Shown here: piece after piece, positions 1 through 14,060 of the stretch | Position numbering within the stretch: position 1 is the first letter of the stretch | Layout of the letters: each line of letters starts with the position of its first letter | From: Viscum album | Lineage: Eukaryota > Streptophyta > Magnoliopsida > Santalales > Viscaceae | Direction of reading: 5' to 3' | Length of the DNA: 64,000 bases | NCBI GenBank assembly: GCA_963277665.1 | Contig: OY728122.1 | Location: 2,122,156,024 to 2,122,220,023, forward strand | The notes under the pieces: generated by a model | Databases searched by the model: none | Seen by the model: the letters and a program-made list of their open reading frames with translations, nothing else | Told to the model about the DNA's origin: nothing | Program-made: the position numbers and the translations under genes

Positions 1-3000
1 AATTAATTTAACTTTTTAATATTTTTCATTTCACATGACTCTGGAAATAATTATTTATATATAAATATAACTTAAGACACTAAGTCAAACATTAGATTCA
101 TAGGCATTACCAACTTGTCTTGTGCTACATGCAATACCAACATGGCTGGTGCTACATGCACCATTGACTTGGAATATGATTTTTGAAACACTTTGTTGGA
201 ATATGATACAATCAACACTGAGTTTCTATGAAACATCACTTTTTATTGTTCTAAATATTTAAATAAGATAATATGATTATTAATAACGACATTTAAAAAA
301 TTAATATCTTTTTTATGTAAATAAAATATATTGATAATAAAAGATATGATTATTGGTACAGTCATACTATGTTTAAAAATACCTTTTCCTAAAATAAAAT
401 TCTTTTAATTACCCTCTAATGAAATTAATTCTAGACAGATTTATAAATTTAATTCGATAAAATAAACTTCATTTTTGAACCTTTGAGTTTTTAATGATGA
501 TAGATATTTTAGGATATTAAAATAAATAAGTTTCTTAAATTACACATATTGAATATATTTAATATTTCTTTTTAATATTGTTATTTTAGGTTACACTTCC
601 AATGATTAGGTTATTATTTATAACATTCATATTACTATTCAATCCAACATATTACATATTATTAATACAAATTAATACCTTAATTCCATAATTCATCATT
701 CACCACAATTATAATCAGCATTAATAAATTCTTATATTTAAAATTATGTTTATATTATTGATGTTATATATTTTTTGAGTGTGATTAAAGAGTGATATAA
801 TTCATAGATAACAACGTGAACTACATTTTCTAGTTCAAAAAATATTGTTATTTTTGTACTTATTATACCATTGTAATTATTTTCCATATCATTAATATAT
901 ACATATATGTATTCTATAAATACAATGTACACGATAATTAAAATAATGTTTTGTTGGTTTTTTATGGGATTGATGTGTCTATAATATTCTTTGCAACCTA
1001 CTATAGAAAAATATTTATTTTTCCAAATTAAAATAAAAAACTTATTAAATATTGAGTTTATACACTCTTATCCATATCATAAATCCTATACCAAAAATTC
1101 CAATTCATGTCCTCAACTAAGAATTAATTAGGGTACATATGTTTCATTTTCTCATAAGGTTCCCATGTCCCTACTTTATATCTGTATTCTATCAAATCAC
1201 TTTAACAATGTATGTTTTATTTTTTCATAGAACATTATCTCTATGGTCCAATATAGTTATCGGATGATCCTCATAGGAGATTTCATTTTATAGTTACAAC
1301 ATTTATAGATTTAGTTTCAATGAGGGATGAATTTTATAAATCCTCAGTATATATATGTGGAGGTTACCATAAATAGGATAAATTTATAGTGGATGTGCTT
1401 AATAATAGTGCACTTATCCTTTGTGATTGATGATTTAAAAGGGTCTAATGTACCTATCATAGATCATTTCCATACTTCCAAAATTTATGAATCTATTATA
1501 TGGTAATATTTAAGGGAACATATTTCTATAACTTCAAACATTATATCTTTTTGGATATCATCTACACAAATATTTTTTTAACTTAGAGAAGCATTATTTT
1601 ATTGTTGAATTCCCTGTACCTTATTTTCCATTACATATATAATATCTCATTCATTATTTCCCTATCAACCATATTTATAAAATTCCAATGGAGATCTACC
1701 TCACTTAAAATATTGAGCTTCATATAAGGATATTTGAATATTATATTTGATTCTCTATTATTTCAGAACTCAAATAATTTTGTATTATGATCTCATTCTC
1801 ATTGAAATTAAATTTATCTTGATATAAACCTGTCTAAAAATGTATAATGGACCTTTTTGGTTATCCATCTCTTTTGGTGTGATTGGGTATAATATTTTTT
1901 AATTTATTATTAATTTTTTAATGAAGTCTTGTATAAAATTAAAAGGGGAACCATGGATCACCATTAAAAATGATTAAATGTAGTTCCTGATATGGCCTCA
2001 CTAAATAATTTTTGTATATTCTTAAGAGTTTATCAAGTGAGAAATTATATTTAATATTAATAAAGTGTTAAGTCTTAGTGATTCAATCCTTTATACCCCA
2101 TATATAATTGAATCCTTTTAATATCTTTGGGATACTTGTGAGAATGTTTATAGAGATATTATTGAATTTCCATGTGTGTATGGGTAATGGGTAAATCTTT
2201 CCCTTTTATTTTTTTCACTATATATTATATTTTTAAAATATCAAGGAAAATGTAATGAAATTAAAAATCTATATCTTGATGTTTTCCTAAAATAAGAACT
2301 CTTAATATCACAATAAATATTGGTACATATAAAATTCATGGAGAATGATGAGAAATTCACATTATCCAATGGATTTTTATTTATTCTAGGGGATGATAGA
2401 ACATAAATTCATGTTCCAAATAATATTATGCCATTATGATCAAATTGGAATTATTATATCATACATTTATTAACTATTTATTACAAATATTTAATCTTCA
2501 AATATTCAATTTGTACCTCCAAAATATTCTATTGGATTGGTCGTTGCAAAATAATTTAAGAAAGGTATGATTTAATTTATACCATTATGATTTTCATACC
2601 ATTCATTTTATATTGATAATGAAATGGTTTTTTAATCATTAATATGGGTAATGTATCATGTATTTTTCTTCTAAAAGAATAATCTATATTATTTATCTTC
2701 AAATGATAGTATAGAAAATTGAAATCTTAGTAAATTATCAACTCTTACTAACTTATTAGAATATTATTGGGATCTATCAACGTGGATACATACATTTGAT
2801 TCTTGTGATTTATATATATTTCAAAGTTCATACCATAAATTTTTTTACTAAAAATAATCAATTCAATGTTTACTATAATGAACTAGAGATAATGAATCAA
2901 GTAGCTCTATATAGAAATATTTAACTATAATAAGGAAAATGAAACCACATAATTACTCTTTGTGAGTAAAAACATATTGATTTTCTTTATATCATCAATA

Positions 3001-3899
3001 CATATCACAAAAACATCTTCACATATGGGTTCAATTATTACAATAATAATAATTTCACTCATCTTGATATCCTTAAATCATTACCAACATTCTCATATAT
3101 ACACATATATTATCCCTTTTTTATTATCTTATCCTTCATGTTAGAAAATCATGAGAAGCTTCCCACATTTCATTCCTAGTACTCGTGCAAAAAAATAATA
3201 TTATATATCTTTATAACACGTGATGTACTATGATATTCCCTGATTTCATTTAGAGGTGTATATATAAATTTCATGAATAGAGATCACGTTCCCCATGAAT
3301 GTTTCATATATTATTTAAAATAAAAACTTGATGAACATATAATACAAATTTTTATTTATTATTATAGGAAAGATAATAATTATATGGTATTCATTAGAAT
3401 ACATTCCCTTCATGCGTATGATAATGTAAACAATAATTTATACCAAAAATATATTGATGGAGTGTCTAAATACACTATTCATAATTCTCAAAACAATTAT
3501 AGGGGTATTAAGATTTTTGAATGGAATCACATTGAATTCACAAGGTACATATACAATATTAAATGGTTACATCTAGATAAATTCTATCTTTAACATCAGG
3601 TGATGTTTTCTAGAGTAATGTTCCACTATTGAGAGGTTTTGATTTGTTTAAATTTCATTGGACATTTCTCCAATCCTATTAAAGGGATTATTGTTCTTCA
3701 TGAAAACCTTTTTGGTCTCTAGGTAATCAATACTCATCTATATCGATCTATACTTATACCAAATAATGATCACTAGAACTCCTATTGGTGATGTACTATT
3801 GAGTATAAACCTATTATGACAATGTGTCCTTGGGAGAAAATTATTACTAAATATAGATGAAAAAATATTTATAAATATATTTTTTTTATTTTTTATTTT

Positions 3900-4330
3900 T
3901 TTCCTCTAGAAGGAATTATAGAAGATAGATGAAGAAGATAGAGGATAATAATCAAAATAAAACGCGAGAATGAGAGATCTCAATGGAATTCCACTTCTAG
4001 TAGCATAGATGAATCCTCCCTATGACCAGGCCCTATAATATGCTGATGGAAACTACACAAATCCTCAAAATATAATATTTCATATACAACCCTTGCCCTT
4101 ATTTAATACATATAAAAAACCCCAAAAAACACCAATCTTCTAGTAGTATTAAAAAAAATACTAATAAATGTAAAGGACAACCCATTGAAAATTCCATTAT
4201 TTTAACTACCCTCTTATACATTCCCCTCATCCAATGATTCTATAGCATATTCCTTACCAGTCCAATGATTTTTTTACAACATATCCAATACAAAGTACAC
4301 AAAAACCACATTATTAAAATTTCAACTACA
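3900..4330 (-). repeat. possible old LTR fragment, left copy
   Basis: This block resembles 6550-6900. Both contain a GAGA-rich start, then a CCACTTC..GAG/TAGCAT segment, a GGCCC/GCCCC-TATAA-like segment, a run of AAACCCC/TCCC patches, and finally the shared string TTTTAACTACCCTCTTA. Read on the minus strand, the order resembles a TATA-to-leader region of a plant copia LTR. The match is weak and was judged by eye. It could also be a tandem duplication of non-LTR sequence. Confidence 0.3.
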
Positions 4331-6549
4331 CTAATAATTGAAAATATCCTCAAGGAGAAAAAATTGTAAAATATACATGATAGTAAAGTGTCATTTCAAA
4401 AGTTACACATTAGGAAACCGATTTCTTATAACCCAGTACAAGTTGTATTAATAAGTATTCACATATATTATGTCTCATTTTTAAAGATGTTGGAGATGTC
4501 AATTGATCACTTTATTTTTTTTAAATGTCAATTGACAAAAATTATCTCTTACACTATAGAATACATCATTTAGTCGGTATTAATAGTTTAGAAATAAATG
4601 TTCACTGATATGGAAACCCAATTTCAGCATTCGGGGTCTTACCATTTAGAATACTAATAATGTGAAATGATCCTTCTATGCAATGTTATCATGGGATCAT
4701 TGTTACCTATTTTATGATCAGGAGCTAAATTCCTCATTAAATCACCCTGAATGATGGAAATAAAACACTAGACTAAGAAAAAGTATGTCCATCCCATATT
4801 CCTAACTATAACATATGACTTGATAATAATAAAGACAAAAAAACATTTCTATTCTACAATACATAAACTTTTGGAGTAAGATGTTACATTACAAAAACTA
4901 TATTCCACTTTTTAGAACTAAAATAGGGATAAAAACAATAGTTCCCCAATATAGGTATAGTTTAGCAATATTGTAAGATCCAAAAAAAAATAAAAAATAT
5001 ATATCTCCCACTTTTGGGTTTTCAAATCCTTTATTGTGAATACTATGACATCATCTTACCAGTTATGGGGAAGGAAATTGATTGATTCATAATTTATTCA
5101 TACTATCTATGTGTGGTAAAAACCAAAACACTATGTAATACGTACTACTTTGGCAACATAGCTATATTATATCCATGATTTCTATCACAAATGCACTTCA
5201 CAAGTAATTTTGATGAAGATATTTATCCATATCTTTTGAATATATAGTTTCTACACTAATTTTTTATCGACATTTAAAAACCCAAATATAGTTCAAAAAA
5301 CCATTCCTACTTTTAAAGAATCTCTAGAATTAATTGAACCATCTATACATGTTACAGTTTCAAAATATTACACATTCTTAGATTCTTTAGAATTTTTAAG
5401 CAATTATTATTCCGATAAATCTATATTAAATCAACTAGGGATCAAATAAACCATGGATGGAAGTATTTAGTCTGTTGTGAAGGCTTGGGACGAAAATCCA
5501 TCTCTCGAAGATCCATTTTTTATATGAAATCAATGACACTCATATTGGAGAAATCACACTCCACCGCTCCCAATCCATGAACATAAATAATCTGTGTGTC
5601 TTGATGAATTTCACTAGAAAGAAGATACCATAGAATACCTACAACATGAAGATTCTCATTTTTAGAATCTACTAGAAGAAATCTATGGATACATTGTATT
5701 TTTTGATGAGATGATCAAAAATACTTTCTTACTATATCAAAATATACATTTCCCATTTTGATGTCCTCATTTAATGCATATGAAGTCTCTGACTTCTCTA
5801 TCGACTCAACCTTTCTCAGTGACTTAGCGGCAAGAATCATCTACTATTAATATATACTCAAAGTTATAATAAAATCTATAGATCCTTTATTATCCCCAAG
5901 ATATTCATCTCTATGTCATTCATATAGAGGTACTATAATTCTTCATTTTTCACAAATATTCATTCATTTAAAAAATGTACTAATTATGTTCACAATGCTT
6001 CTCATCCACACTATCATATATAGCCATTATAATCATCCATGTAATTTTTATGTATAATTCAACATAACAAATAAATTTTAAATATTTAATTCAAATATCA
6101 ATATATTTTTATTATTAAACTCGACATTTTATTCTCTCTTACAAACGGTCGGATAAAAAAACATATTGTATAACAAGAAACATAATAAAGAGTTGTATGT
6201 ATTTCATATTTATTGAGGGATTATCATATATATCTCAGTATGGATAGAATTTTAAAGATGCAATATCATTCCCCTTTAGTTTACACATCTATAACTCGAG
6301 GCATGTCACACAATTATCATAATATCATTTTACATTTTTTATCCTTTAAACTCAAAATTTCATTTTTAATACTACGGTTTGAATATTATGAGTGATCCAC
6401 CCATTTTTTAATGGTTTTAATTCTCTAGTGGAGTAACCATAAAGATTGGACTATGAATTCTGGAGAGTTAATTTCCACTAAATGTAGATAAATAAACTAT
6501 ATAATTTTTAAGATGATCTATATATTACATAGGAAATGAATTATTACAT

Positions 6550-6900
6550 TAATATTTTGAATATAGTAGAGAAGATATAGAATGATCTGAATGAAGGAGA
6601 CTTCATCAGGAAAGACCACTTCCAGGAGCATGGTTATATACTCTCAATGTCAGAGCCCCATAAAATCCTTCTATAATCTCCCAAAATATTAAAAACTTAA
6701 TCCCCCATAGGTATCCCTCCCCCATATTTAACACCGATAATATAACTACCATATACAACCTCCAACTAAAGACAAAAAATATATCCTAATTAAATTAGAA
6801 GATTGGATGTTGGTAGTTATTCACTTTTAACTACCCTCTTAAATATACCCATAATTACATGACTCTCTTGAACATACCCATACATCAAACTACCCTTGTA
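6550..6900 (-). repeat. possible old LTR fragment, right copy
   Basis: Second copy of the block at 3900-4330, about 2.6 kb away in the same orientation. The clearest shared string is TTTTAACTACCCTCTTA, preceded by similar CCACTTCC-AGGAGCAT and GCCCCATAA patches. No coding trace was recognised in the 2.2 kb between the copies, so if these are LTRs the interior is unrecognisable. Confidence 0.3.
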
Positions 6901-9900
6901 TAGCATCTCTATCACATAACACACAACGTCAACAGTACTATAATTAACCATTTCACTTATGAACTTTTAGGTTATTCATTAACTCTGACTGGTCAATTAG
7001 GGAATCATATGGGGGATTTCCGAGATAGGAACAACTCATGTTATATATAGAATTGATAACACCACCTCACAGTATATGGGATGTCTAAGAATCATTTTAT
7101 GAAATAAAAATAAATATTCTCTAAAATTGGGAACATTAAAAAGCCAGATTCTTTTTTTTTAACATAACAATTTTAAGAACTAAATGAGTCTTCACTATGT
7201 ATCATAACCCACACCATTAAATGATTTTCCAAATTAGATTACGGAAATTACTATAATTTCAACAATTTTATTTGAAATCTCATTATATGGAAATATACTC
7301 CATTTTATTTACTATTGTTATCCAAACTATACAATGGGAGAAAATCGTTACCCAGTATACTGTGAAATTCTACCATGGGAGGGATTATGAGATTCAATGA
7401 TTTAATATTCCTATATAATATTATAAGATATGTGTCCATCCAATAGGTTGGAATTATCAAACAATTTTTTATTTCAAAAGATATCATAGATTCTTGGTAT
7501 TAGATATACGATTCAATTATTCTAGACAACTTGAAAACAATAACGGAATGGGTAGAACCCAAGTCGAATACACATTATTAAAGTACTTTGTGAATATGAA
7601 GGGTACCCATTGTGATATCATCTTAATACTCCACCTTAGTGGTGGTAATGGAAGAAACATTTCTATGATCCATCCTTTTTGATGGTTTATCATGTAATTA
7701 CCATATAAGAACCATGTTTTAGTGAACTAGATTATATTGTTCCCTAACTCTATATAGATCTTTAATTGATCCATGGGTTGGAAATTGGGTGGTGCCATCC
7801 ATTCTTCCATCACATTGGAAATCATTTTCATGCTTATTTGGAATTCATGATATTGATTCCATTCTATAAAAAACAAAATGCATTTCCTCACAGCTTTTTG
7901 GGAACTCCCATAATGGATAGTTCTCACCATTTTGACATGATAATAGTTGGATTATATTTCCCCATTTTTTGTTTGATCACACAACATGAAATTACATTCA
8001 TGGATTATTATCTCAATTTCTAGGGGGCCATTATACAACATATATATATTCTTTGATATCACATAAAACATTTTATTTTTTACTACATGTGATTTGGATG
8101 GATAGATATTTTTAGATAAATTTTTTTAAACCTGTAAACTATCTGCCATTTTTTATATTTTAGTCAATATAATAATAATATTAATACCTATAAATGCTTA
8201 TGAAATTCTCTTCCTATTTCCTGATAGATTCACCTCATATTTTTTTAATCTCTATAAATTCTTTCCTTATCATTTTTATAATTCCTCATCAAAATTAAAT
8301 GTAATATAATATTTTATTAATGTATTCTTACTCCATTTAATCCATTTCATATTTCCAATTTTTATTTTTGTCCAATGTGTTCCATTAAGAAGCTTCAACA
8401 TATATATATAAGTCGACTAGAGTATGATTTTAATTAGTATAATAGATTAGAATAGTATATATCTTTTCATACATGAATTTTTTAGCATCTCTACTATAAA
8501 TAACAAAATATAAATACATTTAAAAATATAATATTTTCATATATTTGAAATATTAGACCCATTCATCAAATGAACATAACATAATATTAAAAAATTTATG
8601 ACCTTATTCATTATAATCCTAAAATTAGTGTTGTTTTCATTACAAAATATATTTTTATGATGGTTTAAATTAATGAAAAGGGTGATCTAAAAACCCAGTA
8701 AGGGGAAGAGAGGAATGCATGGAATAAAATGAAAAAATCAATAGTTCATGGCTGACTGCTATCACCATCATTACTTTATAATAATAATAGGATGATTATT
8801 ATTACTGTGAGTTCATTATTTGAAATAATACTAGAATATGGAATATACATAAAAAATAAACATTATAAAAAATAGTATAATACCATGTATATGTTGTAAA
8901 TAAAAATAACATCACTTTTAGACATAACCTATATGAATAAATCAATACATCATAATTATGAAAAAATATATTATAATTTCAATTCAAAATATACAAAATT
9001 TTTCATGATATAACATATTACCCAATGTATTTTAGGAAACATTAATTCTTGTTCATTCATCGAATAAAAAAAGGACCATAATCAAGAATTCATCCTGAAA
9101 TGAGAACATATAATAATCATAGTTTTGAAAAAAACCACGGAAGAAAATTATCTAAATAAGGATATAAAAAAGAATACATTAATGAATAGATTTTTTTGTT
9201 CCAAAATGAATATGTGACATCATTTATTTTCATAAATAATGAAAAAATTTATCCTAAAAAGATTCTTCTCAAGAGGAGTCTACAAGATATTTTGTTTTGG
9301 AAAATAAAATAACCATAAATAACATTATTGTCAACTTAGAAACAACATCGATGATTTAGAAAAACATTTATCCTTGGGATGAAGATATAAAAATATTTAA
9401 ATTAATATTTTTTATAAATTATATAAAAATACATAATAAAAATAATATGAAATAAGAGATAACTAAAAAATATAAATATTTTGGTTCAACAATCCCCATT
9501 AACTAAGGTCCAACGTTATTTAATAAACTAAAATGAAAATGTGTTTTTATATTATTCTTGTTAAATAAATGAACTATATATTTAATATGTTTATTTTCTA
9601 CGCTCTTGATATGTAATATTCATTGGATTTTGTTTCAAAGTTTATGTTTTCCAAGGTGTACTATTATATTATTGGGTTATAATTAAAAAATCCATTCATG
9701 TATCAATTTCATAATTTTTATTAAAGAATATGAAATAATAAAATTTACAGTCGATTTATATATTTGTGTTTGTTTGTTTTATAATAACGTTATTATAACT
9801 TCAAAATTCATTCTTAATTGACCATAAATGGGATTTTTCCTATAGAGGGGGTGATAGATGTGTAAATTATAATTAATAATCAAAATATATGTCACGAACC

Positions 9901-10628
9901 GTCCCCTGGGGCCCATATTGTGACTACCCCAAGCTCGCCTTCCGTTGGCTAGGGGTTAGAGACTCGCACTTGAAGTCATTTCTGTAAAATGGAAAGGCAT
10001 TTCCTCAAACCTGTATCGACACACAGTCCAGGAACACAACAAGAAGCAACCAAAAAGTGAAAATGCAGTAGTCAAATTTTTTTACTGAATGTAAAGGGGT
10101 CGAAATACAAGCCCAACTAAAAGATACAACTACAATAGAAAATACCCCATGATATCATCCACCATGGATCCTACCTAATGGGTAGGTACAGCTCATGTCA
10201 ATATCTCTCCACGTTATCTAGTCACCTAAGTGTACCGACTGGTCCGAGATCCTGAAGTCTCAGCCAAGCTGCCCATCATCTGCCCAAGACACGACAAGGT
10301 GCGGGTGAATCCGGTACATGGGTGAGTATAATAATACACATTAGGGACCCTGAAACCACCAAAGGCCTCTCAGAATTTAAAAAAGGAAAACCAAAAATCA
10401 TGATATCAGTCATAAAGCACAACGAAAAAGACTCACCTCAAACTAAGTGTACAACTTAGAGGTCACAAATAAAGATGATTAGTCTTAAGCTATATCATTT
10501 TATACCATTAGAAATGTCTAAAATAGAACCACGAAGAAGTTGTTCCATTTTCGTTACACACAGGGTCATATGTCACTGATCCACAATGGTCTGCTCTGCT
10601 GCTAGTCCTCGTCGGGTCGCATACTGTG

Positions 10629-10830
10629 GATCCACACATGGTCACTAGAATGATGATCCCCATAGGTCGCTATGATGTTGATCCCCACAGGGTCGCTATG
10701 ATGCTGATCAACACAGGGTCACTATGATTCTAATACACACATTGTTTCTATAATTATTATCCATACATGTTCTCTATGATTCTACTCCACATAGAGTCAT
10801 TATGATAATGATCCACACAGGGTCGCTCTT
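10629..10830. repeat. 26-bp minisatellite in element C LTR (left)
   Basis: Tandem copies of a GATCCACACAGGGTCGCTAT-type unit start at 10629, 10655, 10680, 10706, 10732, 10758, 10784 and 10810. All are 26 bp except one of 25 bp. The copies are diverged and the last is partial. The right LTR carries the same array in the same place, so it existed before insertion. There are no unique spacers, so this is not a CRISPR array. Confidence 0.85.
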
Positions 10831-11199
10831 CAATTGACATCCAGCCACATGATTCTCCACACCTGGTAAGCATGAGTTTCCTAGTGTCTTATCCTTAATA
10901 TATTGGTCATTCCTCAATTTCCAAGACGTTCCACAAAGGACTAACTCAAATTAATTCCATGTTGTCAGGGCTCCAACATGACATGTTGCGCGTCATTTGG
11001 ATGTCTGGTCAGTGAGTTATAGGCATTTTAGTGCTGAGGGACCGGTTGGATTCAAGTTTGATCAAACCCGGCTATACTCCAACATTCTCCAAAAATCAGG
11101 TGGATTATATGAATATTATCGTACTGTTCCAAGGATTCCAACACCATATATGGATCTTCAAATGAAAAACCAGTTTGTGGTATAAAGCCTCTTAAGAAC

Positions 11200-11860
11200 A
11201 TATGGGCCGAAATGGGTTAGGGACTGGTCCAACCAGACCCGACCCAACCCGACCTGGTCCGACCCAACCTGGAAAAAACTGGGTGTGTCATCCTGAGTGG
11301 GTGGGGAAGCGGTGGGATCATCCAGCTGGTCCACAGACCGGCCTGGCCCACCGGGCGACCCGGCCCAATGGTTGGCGCGGTCCGCCAAATAGGTGGGCGC
11401 ACAGGGTCTTTCTCCCTCCCGAATGGACAATTGTCGTTTCTTTTTTTCTACAATGGTGGCACTACATGGAACCACCTCTCTGTAAGTGGTTCTTTTGGGG
11501 TGTGGGTCCCCTTTTTCATGGATTCAATGCCACGACTATTCTTTGTGGTGCGTGAAGGGGCGCCGCTTTCCGTAAATGCGACCGGCTGAGGGCCAGACGC
11601 CCCTGCTACCGCCGCAGCTCGATGCAGAGCGTTCTTTTGCGGTGCACACCAGTGCGCTGCCTTCTCCACCGCAGCCAGCAGATGCAGGTCACCACTGCCG
11701 CCTAGTGATGTCGGTCGTTGGCACCGATAGAACTTCCACGGGCCACCAGGTGAGCTCCATTTGTCTGTTTTCCCTTCTGAATGCGCCTACGGGACTCCTA
11801 GGATGCCTTCGTCCCTGTGTTTCTCCCAGGTTCAATTTTCATCGAGTTCAAACTTCTCCC
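11200..11860. other. GC-rich core of element C LTR (left)
   Basis: A GC-rich island in otherwise AT-rich DNA. It begins with GACCC/GGTCC-type low-complexity sequence (about 11220-11400) and is open for 60 to 117 codons in several frames on both strands. The right LTR has the same island near 18900-19560. Openness on both strands is what GC-rich, stop-poor DNA gives, and no protein family is recognisable, so I treat it as non-coding LTR sequence. Confidence 0.6.
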
Positions 11861-12822
11861 ATGAATAAAATTGAAAAAAAATGAAGTAGAGGAGGGTCTA
11901 GGCCTTGTTCCTTTAGCACTCACCCTACAAGTTACATCAAATCAAGAAGATAATAAAATGAAAACCTCACATAGATAATGATTAAACACCATTCAAATAT
12001 CTACTACCATTACCCGTAATTTTATATGAATAATGGATCAACTCATTTTGGTTAATCCTAAATCATCATGATTATCAAGAATGAGGAATTAAATCAAGAT
12101 AATACTTGAATTTAATAATGGCCACTACCTCATAATCGGAGGAAATATCGCGGTTGTGGAAGAATAATCCACACTTGATGAAGCCACGTGCATTCAAGGA
12201 TCCTAGATCGATTCCTCCAATGAAATCGTTCGAGCCTCCATTCTTCGTTGGAGGTAATTTCATCATAACTTCATCATAGATATCCCACAATATCACCAAT
12301 TTCCCATGCTAACATTAGTAATTAAAATGAGGAGTTAAGAGTTTAACTCTCCTTTCAATTAATGGTTTCATTAATTGATGAAATTATTGAAACACATAAA
12401 TTAGATTAGGAGAGGTTACACAACAGAAGAGTCAAGCCATTAAATGTCTTGACAACTCAGGGGTCCCACAACTACCACTCAACCATTGGTTGAATAATAA
12501 AATAAAAAATTTATGTTATATTATTATTCATTAAAAAGTACGTAAAACTAATTTTTTTCCCTAAACTACTGTAGTCAATGTTATGCCTCCCTTAAGAGAA
12601 TCCAGGTGCTATGGATTCAAAAATTACCTCATATTTTTAATCTGTGCACCAGTTCAAAAGATATAATACGCCACCCGCACGTTTACTAAATGTACCTAAA
12701 TTTTTTTCAGAAATCCATTCTATCCACACTGGGCCTCAGAATAAAGCACCATCAATTTTCCAAGACAGTTAATAATCCAAAATAATTTTATAAAAATTAT
12801 ATAGAATTTTCGGGTCTCTACA

Positions 12823-12834
12823 CTCTCCCCACAT
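12823..12834 (-). other. Element C polypurine tract
   Basis: On the minus strand the sequence reads ATGTGGGGAGAG immediately before the LTR start TGTAGAGACC. This is the usual place and composition of the plus-strand primer of gypsy elements. Confidence 0.75.
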
Positions 12835-12869
12835 TAGGGATTTTTGTCCCTAAAATATACAACAAATCA

Positions 12870-13120
12870 AGGGGAACAAATTGGGGTATTGAGAACTTAT
12901 CTGAGCCTGCCACTCCCATGTTCTCTCCCATAGATTCATGTACTACCAATGAACTCCCACTAGAGGAATCGACCACCCATGAAGGACCCGCTCCTGTCGA
13001 TCCTCTATCTCCATCGGGAACTCTGCAAACGTCGCACCATCGTTGATGTTGAGCTCGGCCTAGTCGATAACATGTGATGGATCATGCATGTACCTTCTCA
13101 GATGTGACACATGGAAAGAA
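12870..13120 (-). pseudogene. Element C chromodomain remnant
   Basis: Reading the minus strand after the integrase, the translation contains HDPSHVID, then a stop, then EIEDRQERVLHGWSIPLVGV followed by HW, a stop, and a WERTWEW segment ending in QYPNLF. This is the C-terminal chromodomain pattern of Tekay-type chromoviruses (usually ILDRxExxLRxRxIPLVKVxW...EEATWE...YPxLF), thought to steer integration to modified heterochromatin. Two stops break it, so it is a fossil. It ends only some tens of bases before the purine tract, as usual in this lineage. Confidence 0.7.
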
Positions 13121-14060
13121 TTATGCACTCAGTTCATCTGTGGGGGAAGATATAGACAGTACGCCACCTCCCCAACTCTGTTGAGGATCTAAAAGGGTCT
13201 GATGAACCTCGAAAATAGCTTTCCGCCCCAGCCAAACCTCTGTAATCCATGTCGGGGTGAGGCTCATAGGAAGATAGGTTATCCCTCCCCAAACTCCAAG
13301 GGTCTTCATCTCCTCTCGGCATAAGACTTCTGTCGGCTCTGTGTAGTCTTTATCCTCTCCTGGATAATATGAACCTTCTCCATGGTTTCCTGTACCAACA
13401 CTGGACCCATAACTGCTGACTCCCCTGGGAATTTCCAACATAGTGATGACCTGCAAGGTTGCACGTTCAAGGCCTCAAAGGGAGCCATGCCGATGGTGGA
13501 TGGATAACTGTGGTTAATAACAAAATCCACCTATGGAAGGTGATCCCCCAAACTACAACCAAAATCAAAGACACAAGCACGAAGGATGTCCTTGAGTGTG
13601 TGTAAGGTCCACTTTGTATGAAAATTTGTATAAGGATGAAAGGTAGTGCTCAAATGTAGTTGGGAGATGAATTCATCCTATAATCCATTCCAAAAGCGGG
13701 ATGTAAAATGTTTGTCACGATCTGATATGATCATCAATGGATCCTCCTGAAGCTGTACAATCTCCTGTATGTAGAGACGTCCAAAAGTCTCAATTGATCC
13801 CATCCCTTGAATGGGTAGTAAGTGGGCTGACTTGGTGATTTGGTCAACAATCACCCAAAAGTAATCATGGTCCCTAGACGTACATGGTAGCCCTATCATT
13901 AAGTCCTAGGATATATCATCCCACTTTCATTCTAGCACCTCATGTGGCTGAGCTAAGCCTGCGGGTTCTTAATGCTCAGCCTTTACTTTCTGACAAGTGA
14001 GGCATTGTGATATGAACTCTACCACTGCTTTCTTCATCCATGGCCACCAGTACTAATGAT
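13121..14060 (-). pseudogene. Element C integrase remnant
   Basis: The minus strand shows the integrase in order. The zinc-binding region has YWWPWMKKAVVEF and a CLTCQKVKAEH motif (about 13960-14060). The core has [17 protein letters not shown], then [15 protein letters not shown] (13678-13899), which holds the second catalytic Asp. A C-terminal stretch follows (IGMAPFEAL, LVQETMEKV, QSRQKSYAERR; 13306-13530). The first catalytic Asp lies in a broken SxDLMIGLP stretch. The position of the catalytic Glu, in the segment before TLKDIL near 13605-13620, reads Lys, so the DDE triad is broken. In-frame stops and frame changes between the pieces show loss of function. Confidence 0.8.

Larger units (their letters stand above)
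1..9889. other. AT-rich region without credible genes
   Basis: Strongly AT-rich sequence with stop codons dense in all frames. The longest open stretches are only 60 to 85 codons and show no motif I recognise; no reverse transcriptase, integrase, protease or zinc-knuckle signature was found. The texture (scattered longer GC patches, decayed open stretches on both strands) suggests very old transposon debris. One internal duplication (about 3900-4330 and 6550-6900) is listed separately. Element C is inserted at its right edge, so this stretch was once continuous with 20586-22135. Confidence 0.6.
9890..12822 (-). repeat. Element C 3' LTR (left copy)
   Basis: Begins TGTCACGAACCGTCCCC and ends CGGGTCTCTACA on the plus strand, so on the sense strand it reads TGTAGAGACCCG to GGTTCGTGACA. 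It matches 17606-20585 along its length, including the GGGCCCAT start, the 26-bp minisatellite, the GC-rich core and the AT-rich tail. On the minus strand it lies directly after the polypurine tract, which makes it the 3' LTR. Confidence 0.88.

Noticed and set aside
7727..8023. Overlapping 67- and 85-codon open stretches in the AT-rich left part
   Set aside because: No motif, no neighbours, no upstream signal; within chance for this length and composition. A weak likeness of the minus-strand reading to copia gag was not convincing.
10629..10830. CRISPR-like array
   Set aside because: Direct tandem units without unique spacers, inside a plant retrotransposon LTR.
11158..11884. Several overlapping open stretches of 60-117 codons on both strands
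   Set aside because: They lie in the GC-rich LTR core, overlap each other on both strands, have biased Pro/Arg/Gly composition from GACCC-type repeats, and show no domain.
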